Assembly: GCA_025354985.1 (NCBI GenBank) | Contig: JANXLU010000085.1 | Span: 1-64,000, forward strand | From: Chloroflexota bacterium | GTDB taxonomy: Bacteria; Chloroflexota; Anaerolineae; J036; Brachytrichaceae | DNA: 64,000 nucleotides | Reading direction: 5' to 3' | Shown: positions 18,917-28,386 of the stretch, in pieces | Position numbering within the stretch: position 1 is the first letter of the stretch | Layout: every line of letters starts with the position of its first letter | The notes under the pieces: generated by a model | Seen by the model: the letters and a program-made list of their open reading frames with translations, nothing else | What the model was told of the DNA's origin: nothing | Database searches by the model: none | Program-made: the position numbers and the translations under genes

Positions 18917-20197
18917 ATGGCTGCAACATCTGAACTTTTTGGCGTGATGACGGTGAATACGGCCCGCGAATTGTTGCTTCATGCGATTGAGCACTTCCGC
19001 CGCCATGAATACGTGCCATTGGATAAAGCCTGTGGTCGCGTGTTGGCTGCAGACATAGTTTGCAATCAGGATTTGCCGCAATTTCGTCGAAGTGTCGTGG
19101 ATGGCTATGCAGTACGGGCCAATGAAACGTATGGCGCCAGCGCGGCGCTACCCGCTTATTTTCGGGTGACGATGGAATCTGCCATGGGTCGGAACATCAC
19201 GGGTGCACTTGGTGTGGGCGAGGCTGCACGCGTGCACACCGGTAGCTCGCTGCCTGAGTCCGCAGATGCGGTGATCATGGTGGAACATACGGCCAGACTT
19301 GAACGATCTGATTCTGATCCTTGCGCCGAATTCGAAATGGAGGCATTCCGTGCGGTGGCACCCGGAGAAAACATACTTTTGGTTGGCGAGGACGTGTCAC
19401 GAGGATCGATACCATTTCGAGCCGGACAGGAATTGCGGCCCCAGGATATTGGTGGACTTGCAGCGCTCGGATTCGCCACGGTACTTGTTGCAGACAGACC
19501 GCGCATTGGCATTATTTCTTCAGGGGATGAGATCATTGCGATTGATGTTATTCCGAACCCGGGTCAGATCCGGGATGTAAATAGTCACGCCCTTGGGGCA
19601 TTGGTTCGTCAAACCGGGGGCGAGTCAATTCTTTTTGGGGTCGCGGCAGATGATCGTGAAGACTTGATTCGAAGGTTACGTCATGCCCACCAAACGTGCG
19701 ACGCCGTGGTACTATCGGCGGGCAGTTCGGTGAGTAATCGCGACTTTTCGCTGGAAGCCATTGAGAGCTTATGCGACGAGGCCGTGCTAGCGCACGGGCT
19801 AAGCATCAAACCTGGCAAGCCAACAATTGTTGCCGTGTTTGAAGGCAAACCCATATTGGGACTTCCGGGCAATCCAGTGAGCGCAATGATCGTTGCCGAA
19901 CGGTTGCTGGTGCCTTTAATCCGTCATATGCTGGGAACCGGTCACGTGGAGCCAGTAGAAGTCGTTGCAAAATTGGGAAGAGCCGTTGCTTCGGTGAATG
20001 GTCGGGAGGATTATGTGCAAGTTCAGGTGGGAATGCGCGCGGGTGAACTCTGGGCTGAACCATTATTTGGAAAGAGCAATTCGATATTTACCATGGTGCA
20101 CGCCAACGGGGTGATATGCATTCCATTGAACGCCACGGGCCTGGAGGCAGGAAGCTCGGTCATGGTTACACTACAAGGAAAATTGAAAATCAAGTGA
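18917..20197 (+). CDS. moeA: Molybdopterin molybdenumtransferase MoeA
   Basis: Inserts molybdenum into adenylylated molybdopterin. The 426-residue protein has the expected MoeA domains: the N-terminal SVVDGYAV loop (near residue 55), SSGDEI and NPGQIRDVNS near 200-220, the molybdate-site loop SAGSSVSNRDF near 270, and KPGKPT then GLPGNPVSA near 305-325. The C-terminal beta domain is complete. No Shine-Dalgarno sequence is evident. Its TGA overlaps the GTG start of the next gene. It would serve any molybdenum enzyme, including the molybdenum hydroxylase large subunit encoded at 57.8-60.1 kb. Confidence 0.95.
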   Translation: MAATSELFGVMTVNTARELLLHAIEHFRRHEYVPLDKACGRVLAADIVCNQDLPQFRRSVVDGYAVRANETYGASAALPAYFRVTMESAMGRNITGALGVGEAARVHTGSSLPESADAVIMVEHTARLERSDSDPCAEFEMEAFRAVAPGENILLVGEDVSRGSIPFRAGQELRPQDIGGLAALGFATVLVADRPRIGIISSGDEIIAIDVIPNPGQIRDVNSHALGALVRQTGGESILFGVAADDREDLIRRLRHAHQTCDAVVLSAGSSVSNRDFSLEAIESLCDEAVLAHGLSIKPGKPTIVAVFEGKPILGLPGNPVSAMIVAERLLVPLIRHMLGTGHVEPVEVVAKLGRAVASVNGREDYVQVQVGMRAGELWAEPLFGKSNSIFTMVHANGVICIPLNATGLEAGSSVMVTLQGKLKIK

Positions 20198-21402
20198 GCA
20201 GTGGATTTGATCGGCCATATGCAGGCACATGGGCCGTAGTACCGGTAAAGCCATTTGGCCAGGCTAAGAGCCGTCTTGCCAAGACACTTTCGGCCACGGC
20301 GCGAATGGAGCTGGCTGAGTCTCTTATGCGCCATACCCTGCAGGTATTGCGCACGTGCTCTGAACTGGCCAATGTCGTTGTCGTGAGTCAGGACGATCGT
20401 GTGCTGGAGATTGCCTCGGAGTTGGGTGCGGTGGCGCTCCGGGAACGATCACAGTCAAATCTTAACCGCGCAATCATGCAAGCACTTGGATACATAACAT
20501 CGGTTGGTGGAAAGGCGGGGTTGGTTTTGCCCTCGGATTTGCCGAATTTGCACCAGACCGATGTTGCAGAGTTGCTAAATTGCATGGATCACACGGGCTC
20601 AGGAATCGTGATTTGCCCAGATCGCCACGAGCAGGGAACCAATGCGTTGCTGCTCTCGCCCCCGGATTTGCTAAACGTGGCATATGGGCCACAAAGTTTT
20701 GAGGCTCACGTTCGGGCGGCTAACGCCCTTGGCATTGACGCACACGTCGTGCGGGCTCCCGGAATTGTGCTTGATCTTGATACACCCGACGACTGGAAGT
20801 TGTGGCATGCTCAGCAGCCACTTTTTGAAAGGCGGAGTGTTCGACGGTATTCAAACGCGTTGATATCTCGCACCGCGATTGAAAGGCTCGTTGCCGCGGC
20901 CACCTGGGCGCCCAGCGCACACAACCGGCAACCGTGGAGATTCGTGGTCGTCACTAAAGAGTCGTCCAAACTTGAATTGGCGCAGGCAATGGGCGACAGG
21001 TTGCGGTCAGACAGAATGACCGATGGCGATGATTCCGCAGTTATTGAAGCGGACGTGGCGAGAAGCCATGCGCGAATCAGTGGTGCTCCGGCGGTAATTG
21101 TCGCATGCATGAGTACAGCAGACATGGATCATTATTTGGATGATCGCCGGGCACGGGTTGAGGAAACAATGGCGACTCAAAGTGTGGCAATGGCTGTGCA
21201 GAATTTGTTGCTGGCCGCATACAGTGAGGGTCTTGGGGCGTGCTGGATGTGCGCACCGCTGTTTTGCCCGGATGTTGTTTCGCAGGTGTTGCGGCTGCCA
21301 TCAGATTGGCAACCGCAGGCCCTTGTCACTCTGGGTGTCCCCGCCAATGATGGCAAGCCTGCCAATCGCAAATCTATTCAGATGCTAACGCGTTGGATTT
21401 AG
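20194..21402 (+). CDS. CofC guanylyltransferase fused to FbiB-type dehydro-F420 reductase domain
   Basis: Predicted coenzyme F420 biosynthesis fusion of about 402 residues. The N-terminal 210 residues are a CofC/FbiD nucleotidyltransferase ([16 protein letters not shown], then [17 protein letters not shown] and [10 protein letters not shown]). The C-terminal 190 residues are an FMN nitroreductase fold ([38 protein letters not shown]). The latter closely matches in pattern the C-terminal domain of mycobacterial FbiB, which reduces dehydro-F420. FbiB itself pairs this domain with the glutamate ligase CofE, so the CofC pairing is unusual. I choose GTG at 20194 (GTGA overlap with moeA) over an ATG at 20116 deep inside moeA. 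An AAGGA lies about 14 bases upstream. No cofD, cofE, cofG or cofH is in the window. Confidence 0.87.
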   Translation: MSSGFDRPYAGTWAVVPVKPFGQAKSRLAKTLSATARMELAESLMRHTLQVLRTCSELANVVVVSQDDRVLEIASELGAVALRERSQSNLNRAIMQALGYITSVGGKAGLVLPSDLPNLHQTDVAELLNCMDHTGSGIVICPDRHEQGTNALLLSPPDLLNVAYGPQSFEAHVRAANALGIDAHVVRAPGIVLDLDTPDDWKLWHAQQPLFERRSVRRYSNALISRTAIERLVAAATWAPSAHNRQPWRFVVVTKESSKLELAQAMGDRLRSDRMTDGDDSAVIEADVARSHARISGAPAVIVACMSTADMDHYLDDRRARVEETMATQSVAMAVQNLLLAAYSEGLGACWMCAPLFCPDVVSQVLRLPSDWQPQALVTLGVPANDGKPANRKSIQMLTRWI

Positions 21403-23093
21403 GACGCTGATTGACGAACTTCGATGCGAGCCCAAGCGTCTTTTAGCCCAACCGTTTTGTTGAAAACAATGCGTGAGGGGGTCGTTTCGGGATCGACACA
21501 GAAATAGCCAGTGCGCTCAAACTGAAAGCGTGACCCGACCGTGGCGCCAGCCACACTTGGTTCAACGATAAGGTTGTCTACCACCTCCAATGAGTTTGGA
21601 TTGAGGAAATCCAGAAATGAGGCGCCCTCTGGTCCGCTATCAGGGTTGGCCCTTGTAAACAACGTGTCGTATAGGCGCGCGGTGGCATGAATGCCGTGCT
21701 GTGCGCTCACCCAATGGATCGTGGCTTTTACCTTGCGTCCATCCGGGGCGTCACCTCCCCGAGTCGCAGGATCATACGTGCAGCCTAATTCCACTACGTT
21801 TCCCGATTCATCCTTTACCACGCGGACGCACTTTATGAAATATGCGTAACGAAGACGCACCTCTTTACCCGGAGAAAGGCGATAATATTTTGGTGGTGGT
21901 ATTTCACGAAAATCATCGTGTTCGATGTAAATTTCCCGACCAAACGGTAGTTTTCGCGTTCCCGCTGAGGCATCCTCCGGATTGTTGATGGCGTCCAGTT
22001 CCTCCATTTCGCCTTGCGGATAGTTGTCGATTACTATTCGGAGAGGCTTGATGACCGCCATCACGCGCAGTGAGGTCTTGTTCAGGTCCTCACGAACGGC
22101 GTGTTCGAGCATACCCGGGTCCACCACGCTGTTGGCCTTTGCCACGCCGGTTGACGCACAAAAATTTCGGATCGCCGGTGCCGTGTAGCCACGGCGCCGC
22201 ATGCCAGCCAGGGTCGGCATACGCGGGTCATCCCAGCCGTTAACGTGACCGTCTCTGACCAACTGGAGTAGTTTGCGCTTGCTCATGACCGTGTAACTGA
22301 GGTTAAGGCGGGCAAATTCCAATTGTCGTGGCGCATAAAGTCCAAGCTCGCGCACAAACCAGTCATAAAGCGGTCTATGATCCTCGTATTCAAGCGAGCA
22401 CAACGAGTGCGTCACGCGTTCAATGGAGTCGCTCTGACCGTGGGCAAAGTCATACATTGGATAGATGCACCAGTCATCACCGGTGCGGTGGTGGGTGGCA
22501 TGAAGGATCCGATACATGGCCGGATCACGCAAGTTGATGTTTCCGGCCGACATGTCTATCTTCGCCCGGAGCGTGCGGGCACCATCAGGATACTCTCCAG
22601 CTTTCATACGCCCAAACAGGTCGAGGTTTTCCGCCACGCTGCGGTCACGGAAGGGGCTGTTCCTGCCGGCTTCTGTAAGGGTGCCGCGATACTCGCGCAA
22701 CTGAGTTGCAGTCAAGTCACACACGTATGCCGAGCCCTTCTTTATGAGAGCAACGGCCATTTCATACAACTCGGAAAAGTAGTCGGAGGCGTAGTGCAAT
22801 TCAACCCAGTTGTAGCCCAACCAACGAATGTCGTCCATGATTGCATCAACATATTCCTGGTCTTCCTTCACAGGGTTGGTATCGTCAAAGCGAAGGTTGC
22901 AGCCGCCGCCAAAGTCGGCCGCGATGCCGAAATCCACTGAAATGGCCTTGGCGTGTCCAATATGCAGATAGCCATTTGGCTCCGGTGGGAAGCGCGTCTT
23001 TACATGGGCGAACCTGCCCTTTGACAGGTCCTCGATTACGGCGGTTCGAATGAAATCGGATGTCGTGCTGGTATTGGTGCTGGTTTCACTCAT
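21399..23093 (-). CDS. glnS: Glutaminyl-tRNA synthetase
   Basis: Class I synthetase that charges tRNA-Gln directly. The 564-residue length fits GlnRS. The HIGH motif is in [15 protein letters not shown] near residue 40, and the KMSKS equivalent is VMSKRKL near 270. Complete C-terminal beta-barrel anticodon domains follow. I use the ATG at 23093, because a longer upstream reading frame would run through the divergent gene and has no synthetase character. A TACACT box lies 10 bases before this ATG. The stop overlaps the convergent cofC-fusion stop by 4 bases. Many bacteria lack GlnRS and use GatCAB instead, so this suggests direct glutaminylation here. Confidence 0.96.
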   Translation of the reverse strand: MSETSTNTSTTSDFIRTAVIEDLSKGRFAHVKTRFPPEPNGYLHIGHAKAISVDFGIAADFGGGCNLRFDDTNPVKEDQEYVDAIMDDIRWLGYNWVELHYASDYFSELYEMAVALIKKGSAYVCDLTATQLREYRGTLTEAGRNSPFRDRSVAENLDLFGRMKAGEYPDGARTLRAKIDMSAGNINLRDPAMYRILHATHHRTGDDWCIYPMYDFAHGQSDSIERVTHSLCSLEYEDHRPLYDWFVRELGLYAPRQLEFARLNLSYTVMSKRKLLQLVRDGHVNGWDDPRMPTLAGMRRRGYTAPAIRNFCASTGVAKANSVVDPGMLEHAVREDLNKTSLRVMAVIKPLRIVIDNYPQGEMEELDAINNPEDASAGTRKLPFGREIYIEHDDFREIPPPKYYRLSPGKEVRLRYAYFIKCVRVVKDESGNVVELGCTYDPATRGGDAPDGRKVKATIHWVSAQHGIHATARLYDTLFTRANPDSGPEGASFLDFLNPNSLEVVDNLIVEPSVAGATVGSRFQFERTGYFCVDPETTPSRIVFNKTVGLKDAWARIEVRQSAS

Positions 23094-23103
23094 TGAACTA
23101 TGG

Positions 23104-23109
23104 AGTGTA
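23104..23109 (-). promoter_or_regulatory. -10-like element for glnS
   Basis: TACACT on the minus strand, 10 bases before the glnS ATG, in the 46-base gap shared with the divergent Cys-rich gene. There is no Shine-Dalgarno sequence. Confidence 0.35.
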
Positions 23110-23139
23110 CCGCAGGCAGGTTGCGTTAGTATTGGCCTG

Positions 23140-23574
23140 ATGAGCGAGTCTATGTGCGCATGTGAGGAGTGCCAAGCAATGTGTCGTCGTCGACCGTGCT
23201 GGCCCACGCCATTCGATGCGGAGAAGATCATTGCCGCAGGCATGGCTGATCGCTTGATGCTGGACTGGTGGTACGACATCGCACAAGACACGACCGTATA
23301 TGTGTTAACTCCGGCCATCAGCGGGCGGGAGCGCGGGCAATCTCCGGCAATTCCAACAGGCGCATGCACGTTTCTAAACCAGAGCGGATTGTGCGATTTG
23401 CATGATCTGGGGTTGAAGCCCACAGAGGGTAGAGAGTCCCTGTGTCGTGATCGGACTGCGCCAGACCTGCACGAGCAGGTGGCCAATTCATGGAATTCCA
23501 ATACAGCGCAATCCAACGTTGAGGCGTGGGAAAAGGAAGGCTTGCGCGGTCGCCGACGGATCTTTGGTCGGTAA
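23140..23574 (+). CDS. Cys-rich YkgJ-like metal-binding protein
   Basis: 144-residue protein of unknown function. The N-terminus packs cysteines ([19 protein letters not shown]). A second cluster, [19 protein letters not shown] then SLC, resembles the YkgJ zinc/iron-chelating family, where such cysteines bind a metal or Fe-S cluster. The C-terminal 40 residues are polar and probably disordered. I start it at the ATG at 23140 because upstream codons lie in the divergent glnS promoter region. The stop is 10 bases before polX, so the two genes are probably an operon. The role is unknown. Confidence 0.72.
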   Translation: MSESMCACEECQAMCRRRPCWPTPFDAEKIIAAGMADRLMLDWWYDIAQDTTVYVLTPAISGRERGQSPAIPTGACTFLNQSGLCDLHDLGLKPTEGRESLCRDRTAPDLHEQVANSWNSNTAQSNVEAWEKEGLRGRRRIFGR

Positions 23575-23584
23575 TAATAGGCGG

Positions 23585-25351
23585 ATGCTCACCCAATTGC
23601 CAACTAATGAAGCGCTTGCCGAAATTTTTTCCGACATTGCGGTGCGCTGTGAAATAAAGGGCGACGAAAATCCATTTGCCATCCGTGCTTATAAGGCAGT
23701 CTCGGATACGATTGCAGGGTATCAGCAGCCCATTAGTAATGTTTGGCGTGAGGGCGGGCTGGAAGGTCTGACAGCAATCAAGGGCATTGGCAAGGAAATT
23801 GCAAAAAAAATAGATGAGTTAATGCGAACCGGGACCCTGGACTTTTACACACGATTGTGCGCAGCGGTTCCGGACAGTGTTGCCGCCATGCTAAAAGTGC
23901 CGGGATTTGGACCAAAACGGATCAAGCTCGTTTGGGACGAACTAGGGGTCGATTCAATTGAAGTGCTGGAAAAATATGCAAAAGAAGGGAAGCTTCGGGC
24001 ACTGCCAAAATTTGGAGCGAAATTGGAATCAAAAATTGTGGAGGGCATTTCGGCGTTAAAGCGGTTGGACACCGGCAGAAAACCAATTACGACTGTCTGG
24101 CCGGTTGCTGAGACGATTCGTGCCCGTCTGGCGGGATTGCCTCAGGTACTTAAGGTTGCCTATGCGGGCTCACTTCGACGAGGTCGAGAGACAATTGGCG
24201 ATTTGGATTTTGTCGTGGCTACGAATGCCCCGGCACCAGTTATGGCGGCATTTGTCGGTCAGGATACAGTTGAGACCGTCCTGGGCCAGGGTGAAACGAA
24301 GAGTAGCGTTCGTTTGAATACGGGTCTCCAGGTTGATTTGCGCACTGTTGCACCTGGAGTGTGGGGCACTGCGATGCAATATTTCACGGGATCGCAACAG
24401 CACAACATCCGTTTGCGTGAAATTGCGCAACGCGCCGGATTTTCCCTCAACGAATATGCACTCTCAGTAGATGGCGAGAACGTCAAAGGCGGACCAGACC
24501 TGACTTTTGACACCGAGGAAGCGCTCTATGAACGGCTTGGATTGAATTACGTTCCACCGGAGCTGCGCGAAAATCGCGGTGAGTTTGAAACGCACGTGCC
24601 GCCATTGTTGATTCGTCAAAATCAGCTAAAAGGTGACTTGCAGATGCATACTACCTGGAGCGATGGTGCAACAGATATTTTGACCATGGCACGAACCTGT
24701 GTCCGACTGGGTTATTCGTATATTGCAGTTACCGATCATACCCAGGGGCTGGGCGTAGTGAACGGACTGACACCCAAAAAGATTGCGGATCAGCGCCGTG
24801 ACATTGACGGCGTTAATGATAGGCTGCGCGGCGAAGGAATTACATTCAGAGTACTGCAGGGTGTGGAATGTGAGGTCAAATCTGACGGCTCTCTGGATAT
24901 GCCAGATGACGTACTGGCGGGGTGCGATTGGGTTCAGGCCAGTATTCACACCTCGCTGACACAGCCGCGGGATCAAATAACCACACGGGTGACTCGAGCT
25001 CTGAATAATCCATATGTAGATGTTCTTGGCCACCCGGCGGGCCGCCTTATTGGCGAACGCGAAGGTGCGGACTACGATTGGGACGCGGTGTTTTTGGCGG
25101 CCAAGTCGCGATCAGTTGCAGTTGAAATTAATGCCACGCGGATCGATCTCAGTGATGTGCTTGCCAGGCGCGCGCACGAGCTTGGATGTATGTTTACGAT
25201 TAGTACTGATGCACACTCGCCGGAGATGTTGCATAACATGCACTATGGCGTAATCACGGCACGCCGAGCGTGGGTGACCAGCGACGTTGTACTCAACACA
25301 TTGCCGCTCCAGAATTTGTTGGATTGGATTAAAAATCGCAGGCGCCGTTGA
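23585..25351 (+). CDS. polX: DNA polymerase X with PHP exonuclease domain (PolX)
   Basis: Base-excision-repair polymerase of 588 residues. Residues 1-90 form the helix-hairpin-helix 8-kDa-like domain ([12 protein letters not shown]), and a second HhH follows ([17 protein letters not shown]). The palm carries GDLDFVV (Asp206, Asp208) and VDLR (Asp251), the three metal-binding acids of family X. The C-terminal PHP domain begins at [10 protein letters not shown] (His near 355), continues with TDHT, and ends with STDAHSPEM, so its metal ligands for 3'-5' exonuclease activity look intact. I use the ATG at 23585, since the upstream extension lies in the preceding gene. It converges on an MFS gene with 8 bases between stops. 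Confidence 0.95.
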   Translation: MLTQLPTNEALAEIFSDIAVRCEIKGDENPFAIRAYKAVSDTIAGYQQPISNVWREGGLEGLTAIKGIGKEIAKKIDELMRTGTLDFYTRLCAAVPDSVAAMLKVPGFGPKRIKLVWDELGVDSIEVLEKYAKEGKLRALPKFGAKLESKIVEGISALKRLDTGRKPITTVWPVAETIRARLAGLPQVLKVAYAGSLRRGRETIGDLDFVVATNAPAPVMAAFVGQDTVETVLGQGETKSSVRLNTGLQVDLRTVAPGVWGTAMQYFTGSQQHNIRLREIAQRAGFSLNEYALSVDGENVKGGPDLTFDTEEALYERLGLNYVPPELRENRGEFETHVPPLLIRQNQLKGDLQMHTTWSDGATDILTMARTCVRLGYSYIAVTDHTQGLGVVNGLTPKKIADQRRDIDGVNDRLRGEGITFRVLQGVECEVKSDGSLDMPDDVLAGCDWVQASIHTSLTQPRDQITTRVTRALNNPYVDVLGHPAGRLIGEREGADYDWDAVFLAAKSRSVAVEINATRIDLSDVLARRAHELGCMFTISTDAHSPEMLHNMHYGVITARRAWVTSDVVLNTLPLQNLLDWIKNRRRR

Positions 25352-25359
25352 TTGTGGAA

Positions 25360-26664
25360 TTAAGCGGGTAGTATCGCCTGAGCCAACTCAAACTTGCGCA
25401 TCACGGGATATTTGTGGGCAACCCAAAGGGCAAGGACCACCGTGAGGACGCCGCCACTAATGATGCTGAACGGCACGCCAAACGCGGCGGCAACAGCACC
25501 CGCCTCCAACTCGCCCAACTGCGGACCACCCATAAAGAACAGCATATTGACGCCAACCATGCGGCCGCGCATGTTGTCTGGCGTAAGTAATTGGCGCACA
25601 GTTCCACGGATGACCGTGCTCACCGTGTCGGCGGCTCCAATGGCTGCATAGAGCAGATAGCTGGCAACGGCCAGCGTACTGAGACCGAATAACGCCGTGG
25701 CCAGACCGTAAATCACAACCGCAACAAGCAAAACCAGGCCCTGGCGCTGAATAGTGGGTCGTAATGAGACGACCAAACTAGCAAGTACTGAACCAACCGC
25801 TTGACCGGTACGCAGAATCCCATACCCGGCGGCGCTAAGGTTGAGAATGTCGCCTGCAACAAGCGGCAGCATGCTGCTTGCGGACGAGAAAAACGTTGCG
25901 AGCGCATCGAGCAACATGGTGCTCCAGATCATCGGCGTACGCCTAACAAACCGAAAACCCTCAAACATGGATTTGAAGCTTGCCGGCGCAGCATCCACCG
26001 GCGCATTACCAGGGTGCCGCATGATAATAACTGCAACAAGAACGGCCGCAAATGAAATGGCATTGCAAGCATAGACGACGCCCGGGTCAAACCAGTGCAA
26101 CAACAGGCCCCCCAAAGCTGGGCCGAGCACCTGACCCAGGTTCATGGCCATGCTGTTCAGCCCCAGCGCGTTTGTAAGATGCGGACGCGGGACCAGACTT
26201 GGGATTAACGCCTGTCGAGATGGGTTACCGAACGCTGCAGTCGCGGATAGTGCTGCATTTAGCGCATAAATTATAGCGATATTTATCGCACCCACAAGAG
26301 AGATCAGCGCCATCAGCGCGGCAACAACGGCGGCGATCAATTGGGTCCAAAATAGTATTTTTCTCCTGTTCTGCGTGTCTGCAGCCATGCCGCCAATGAG
26401 CGAGAGGCAAAAGATCGGTACAAGGCGGGTTAGGCCAATTGCACCCAGCCCCAAAGCGGCTGCGCTGAATTCGTGACTTGTGCCAAGAATAGTGATTGAT
26501 ATTTGCTGACCCTGGAGAAGCTTAAATATATGCCAGTCGAGTGCGGTATTTTGCATTTGCGTGCCAATAATGCTTACTAGCTGGCCCAGCCAAAGTGCCC
26601 GGTAATCATGCGATTGCAGGGCGACGAAACGCCCACTGTTGCGATCTACCGACGTGTTCTGCAA
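25360..26664 (-). CDS. MFS transporter
   Basis: Major facilitator of 434 residues with about 12 hydrophobic segments and the opening DYRALWLGQLVSIIGTQMQ common to the EntS/MefA-like branch. The usual loop 2-3 signature is degenerate (GGMAADTQNRRKI). The start codon is TTG at 26664. It lies 9 bases from a TATACT on the minus strand, which is one arm of a perfect inverted repeat shared with the divergent glycosyltransferase gene. There is no ribosome site, so leaderless translation is likely. The substrate is unknown. Confidence 0.83.
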   Translation of the reverse strand: MQNTSVDRNSGRFVALQSHDYRALWLGQLVSIIGTQMQNTALDWHIFKLLQGQQISITILGTSHEFSAAALGLGAIGLTRLVPIFCLSLIGGMAADTQNRRKILFWTQLIAAVVAALMALISLVGAINIAIIYALNAALSATAAFGNPSRQALIPSLVPRPHLTNALGLNSMAMNLGQVLGPALGGLLLHWFDPGVVYACNAISFAAVLVAVIIMRHPGNAPVDAAPASFKSMFEGFRFVRRTPMIWSTMLLDALATFFSSASSMLPLVAGDILNLSAAGYGILRTGQAVGSVLASLVVSLRPTIQRQGLVLLVAVVIYGLATALFGLSTLAVASYLLYAAIGAADTVSTVIRGTVRQLLTPDNMRGRMVGVNMLFFMGGPQLGELEAGAVAAAFGVPFSIISGGVLTVVLALWVAHKYPVMRKFELAQAILPA

Positions 26665-26668
26665 AGTT

Positions 26669-26713
26669 GCGCGAGTATAGCGGTCGCGTATGGGAAGTCA
26701 CCTATACTCGCGC
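26669..26713. promoter_or_regulatory. Perfect 12-bp inverted repeat holding two divergent -10 boxes
   Basis: GCGCGAGTATAG (26669-26680) and CTATACTCGCGC (26702-26713) are exact reverse complements separated by 21 bases. Each arm contains TATACT pointing outward, ending 6 bases before the ATG at 26715 on the plus strand and 9 bases before the TTG at 26664 on the minus strand. This reads as a symmetric bidirectional promoter, possibly also an operator. Confidence 0.6.
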
Positions 26714-26714
26714 C

Positions 26715-28343
26715 ATGTCGCGCAGGTATGACTGGTTTGTTGCGGGAACATTGGTCATTGTTTCGGTTGCAACAGGTATTTTTGTTTTCGAACGGCTCAT
26801 TATTCAAGCACCACCGTTGAATTTTGACGAAGCCGCCCACAGTCTCCCTGGCTACTATATTCTCCGGGACGTTCGGAATTTGGATCTTCACGCATTCTGG
26901 GGTGATTTCAATATCCAGACCTTGTGGCCACCCGGTTTCAGTTTGCTACAGGCGCCATTTCTGGCAGTTTTCGGTACGTCTGACTCGGGCGCTCGGATGT
27001 TCTCGTTCGCAATGCTGGTTGCTACTGTTGCGCTTTCCTGGTTGGTTGTCAACGAAGTTTCTCCCCATAGTGGTTCGATGGCTGTGCTAATTGGTGCACT
27101 CGCAAGCTTTTGCGCACCAGGCTGGTTGTTTACCAGCAGCTGGGCGATGCAGGAGACTCCAGTGGCGATGGTCTGCATGGTAACGTTCTTTTTTTGGGCG
27201 CGCGCCTACAACACAAAAAGTGCGGTCTGGCATTTTGCAACGGGATTCTCCCTACTATTTTTGTTCGTTACCAAATACAACTATGCAGCGTTTGCGTTGG
27301 TTTCCATCGGCTTGGTTGACAGTGTCATGCGACTTCGCGCAATTGCGAAATATCGACATGCACCCGGCAGTTTGAAAACGGATATTCTTAGCATGACCTG
27401 TTTGTACTTACCCGTTTTGATAGGCGTACCAGCATGGTTTTTGTCAGGAACCGATATCGTTTCATCGGCAACCAAGTGGCGGGACTTTTCATTTTTCGTT
27501 AGTAATGAGGACAGCGGCTATGCGCTTTTGTCGGAGCAAAATCTGCTGTTTTATGTCCGCGCCACTACAAGCTGGTTAATGGCCGGACCTGTTGCCGCCA
27601 TCATATGTATTGTCGGGGCCGTTTGGGCAGTCGTTAAGACCAAGCATCCGGGTACAGCACTACTGGCGGTTTATTTCGTAGCCGGGTTCATTCTTGCATC
27701 GCTGCACCAGTTGAAGGCAGAACGCTACATAACCCCGTTGTTTCCATCTCTTTGGCTGTTATTTGGCATAGGTGCGGTTGACGTTGTGCAATGGCTTGCG
27801 GCGCACGTGATCCACCAGCAAGATATGTCAGAACGAGCCAAGCTGGTTGTTTCCGCAGGTTTTTTGGCGGTATCGACAGCAACGATGGCAGCCAACGGCG
27901 CACGGCTCGAGCCAGTATGGGCGGGGGCCACGGCCACAGATTTGCGCCTCGTTTCCGATCACATCGTGGCCTGGCAGGAACCTGATAATCCTTTGCTTAT
28001 CATAGGAACATTTGGTGAGTTGGGTCCCCCGCTTTTTGAATGGAGATTGCGACCGATGCCACAATTTGCCAAGGCAAAGGAAATCCAATATGACGCACCT
28101 CCCGGAGACGGGGATGCCGTGGCCCGGGTAAGCAGTTGGCTGCGGCAAAACCCAACAGCGAGGGTGAGCCTCATTCAGGTTGCACCGACTTCGCCGCTAT
28201 TTAGAACGAACGACATGCAAGCCAAAAATTTGTGGAAGCAGAAACTCGCCACCGATGTCGATAAGTTTCCAAATTTGAAGATTGAACGGCAGGAACAATT
28301 TGAAGAGACTGGCTTGCGCATTTCGTATTTGGTACAGAAATAG
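26715..28343 (+). CDS. ArnT/PMT-like membrane glycosyltransferase
   Basis: Integral membrane protein of 542 residues with about 11-13 hydrophobic segments followed by a soluble tail of about 130 residues. After the first segment, NFDEAAHSLPGYYIL supplies the conserved acidic pair of GT-C family 39 and ArnT enzymes, which transfer sugar from a polyprenyl-phosphate donor outside the membrane. The ATG at 26715 follows the inverted repeat by 1 base. It is one of four such proteins in the window. The acceptor is unknown, and cell-surface glycan or protein glycosylation is a guess from the family. Confidence 0.75.
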   Translation: MSRRYDWFVAGTLVIVSVATGIFVFERLIIQAPPLNFDEAAHSLPGYYILRDVRNLDLHAFWGDFNIQTLWPPGFSLLQAPFLAVFGTSDSGARMFSFAMLVATVALSWLVVNEVSPHSGSMAVLIGALASFCAPGWLFTSSWAMQETPVAMVCMVTFFFWARAYNTKSAVWHFATGFSLLFLFVTKYNYAAFALVSIGLVDSVMRLRAIAKYRHAPGSLKTDILSMTCLYLPVLIGVPAWFLSGTDIVSSATKWRDFSFFVSNEDSGYALLSEQNLLFYVRATTSWLMAGPVAAIICIVGAVWAVVKTKHPGTALLAVYFVAGFILASLHQLKAERYITPLFPSLWLLFGIGAVDVVQWLAAHVIHQQDMSERAKLVVSAGFLAVSTATMAANGARLEPVWAGATATDLRLVSDHIVAWQEPDNPLLIIGTFGELGPPLFEWRLRPMPQFAKAKEIQYDAPPGDGDAVARVSSWLRQNPTARVSLIQVAPTSPLFRTNDMQAKNLWKQKLATDVDKFPNLKIERQEQFEETGLRISYLVQK

Positions 28344-28386
28344 GAGTGCAATCTCCAATTAGAATAGAGTGCTCATCCCACCCATC

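Noticed and set aside
23094-23516. N-terminal extension of glnS
   Set aside because: About 140 residues without synthetase character covering a divergent gene. The ATG at 23093 gives the normal GlnRS length.
23447-23584. Upstream extension of polX to 23447
   Set aside because: It lies inside the Cys-rich gene in another frame and shows no polymerase X similarity. The ATG at 23585 starts the known N-terminal domain.
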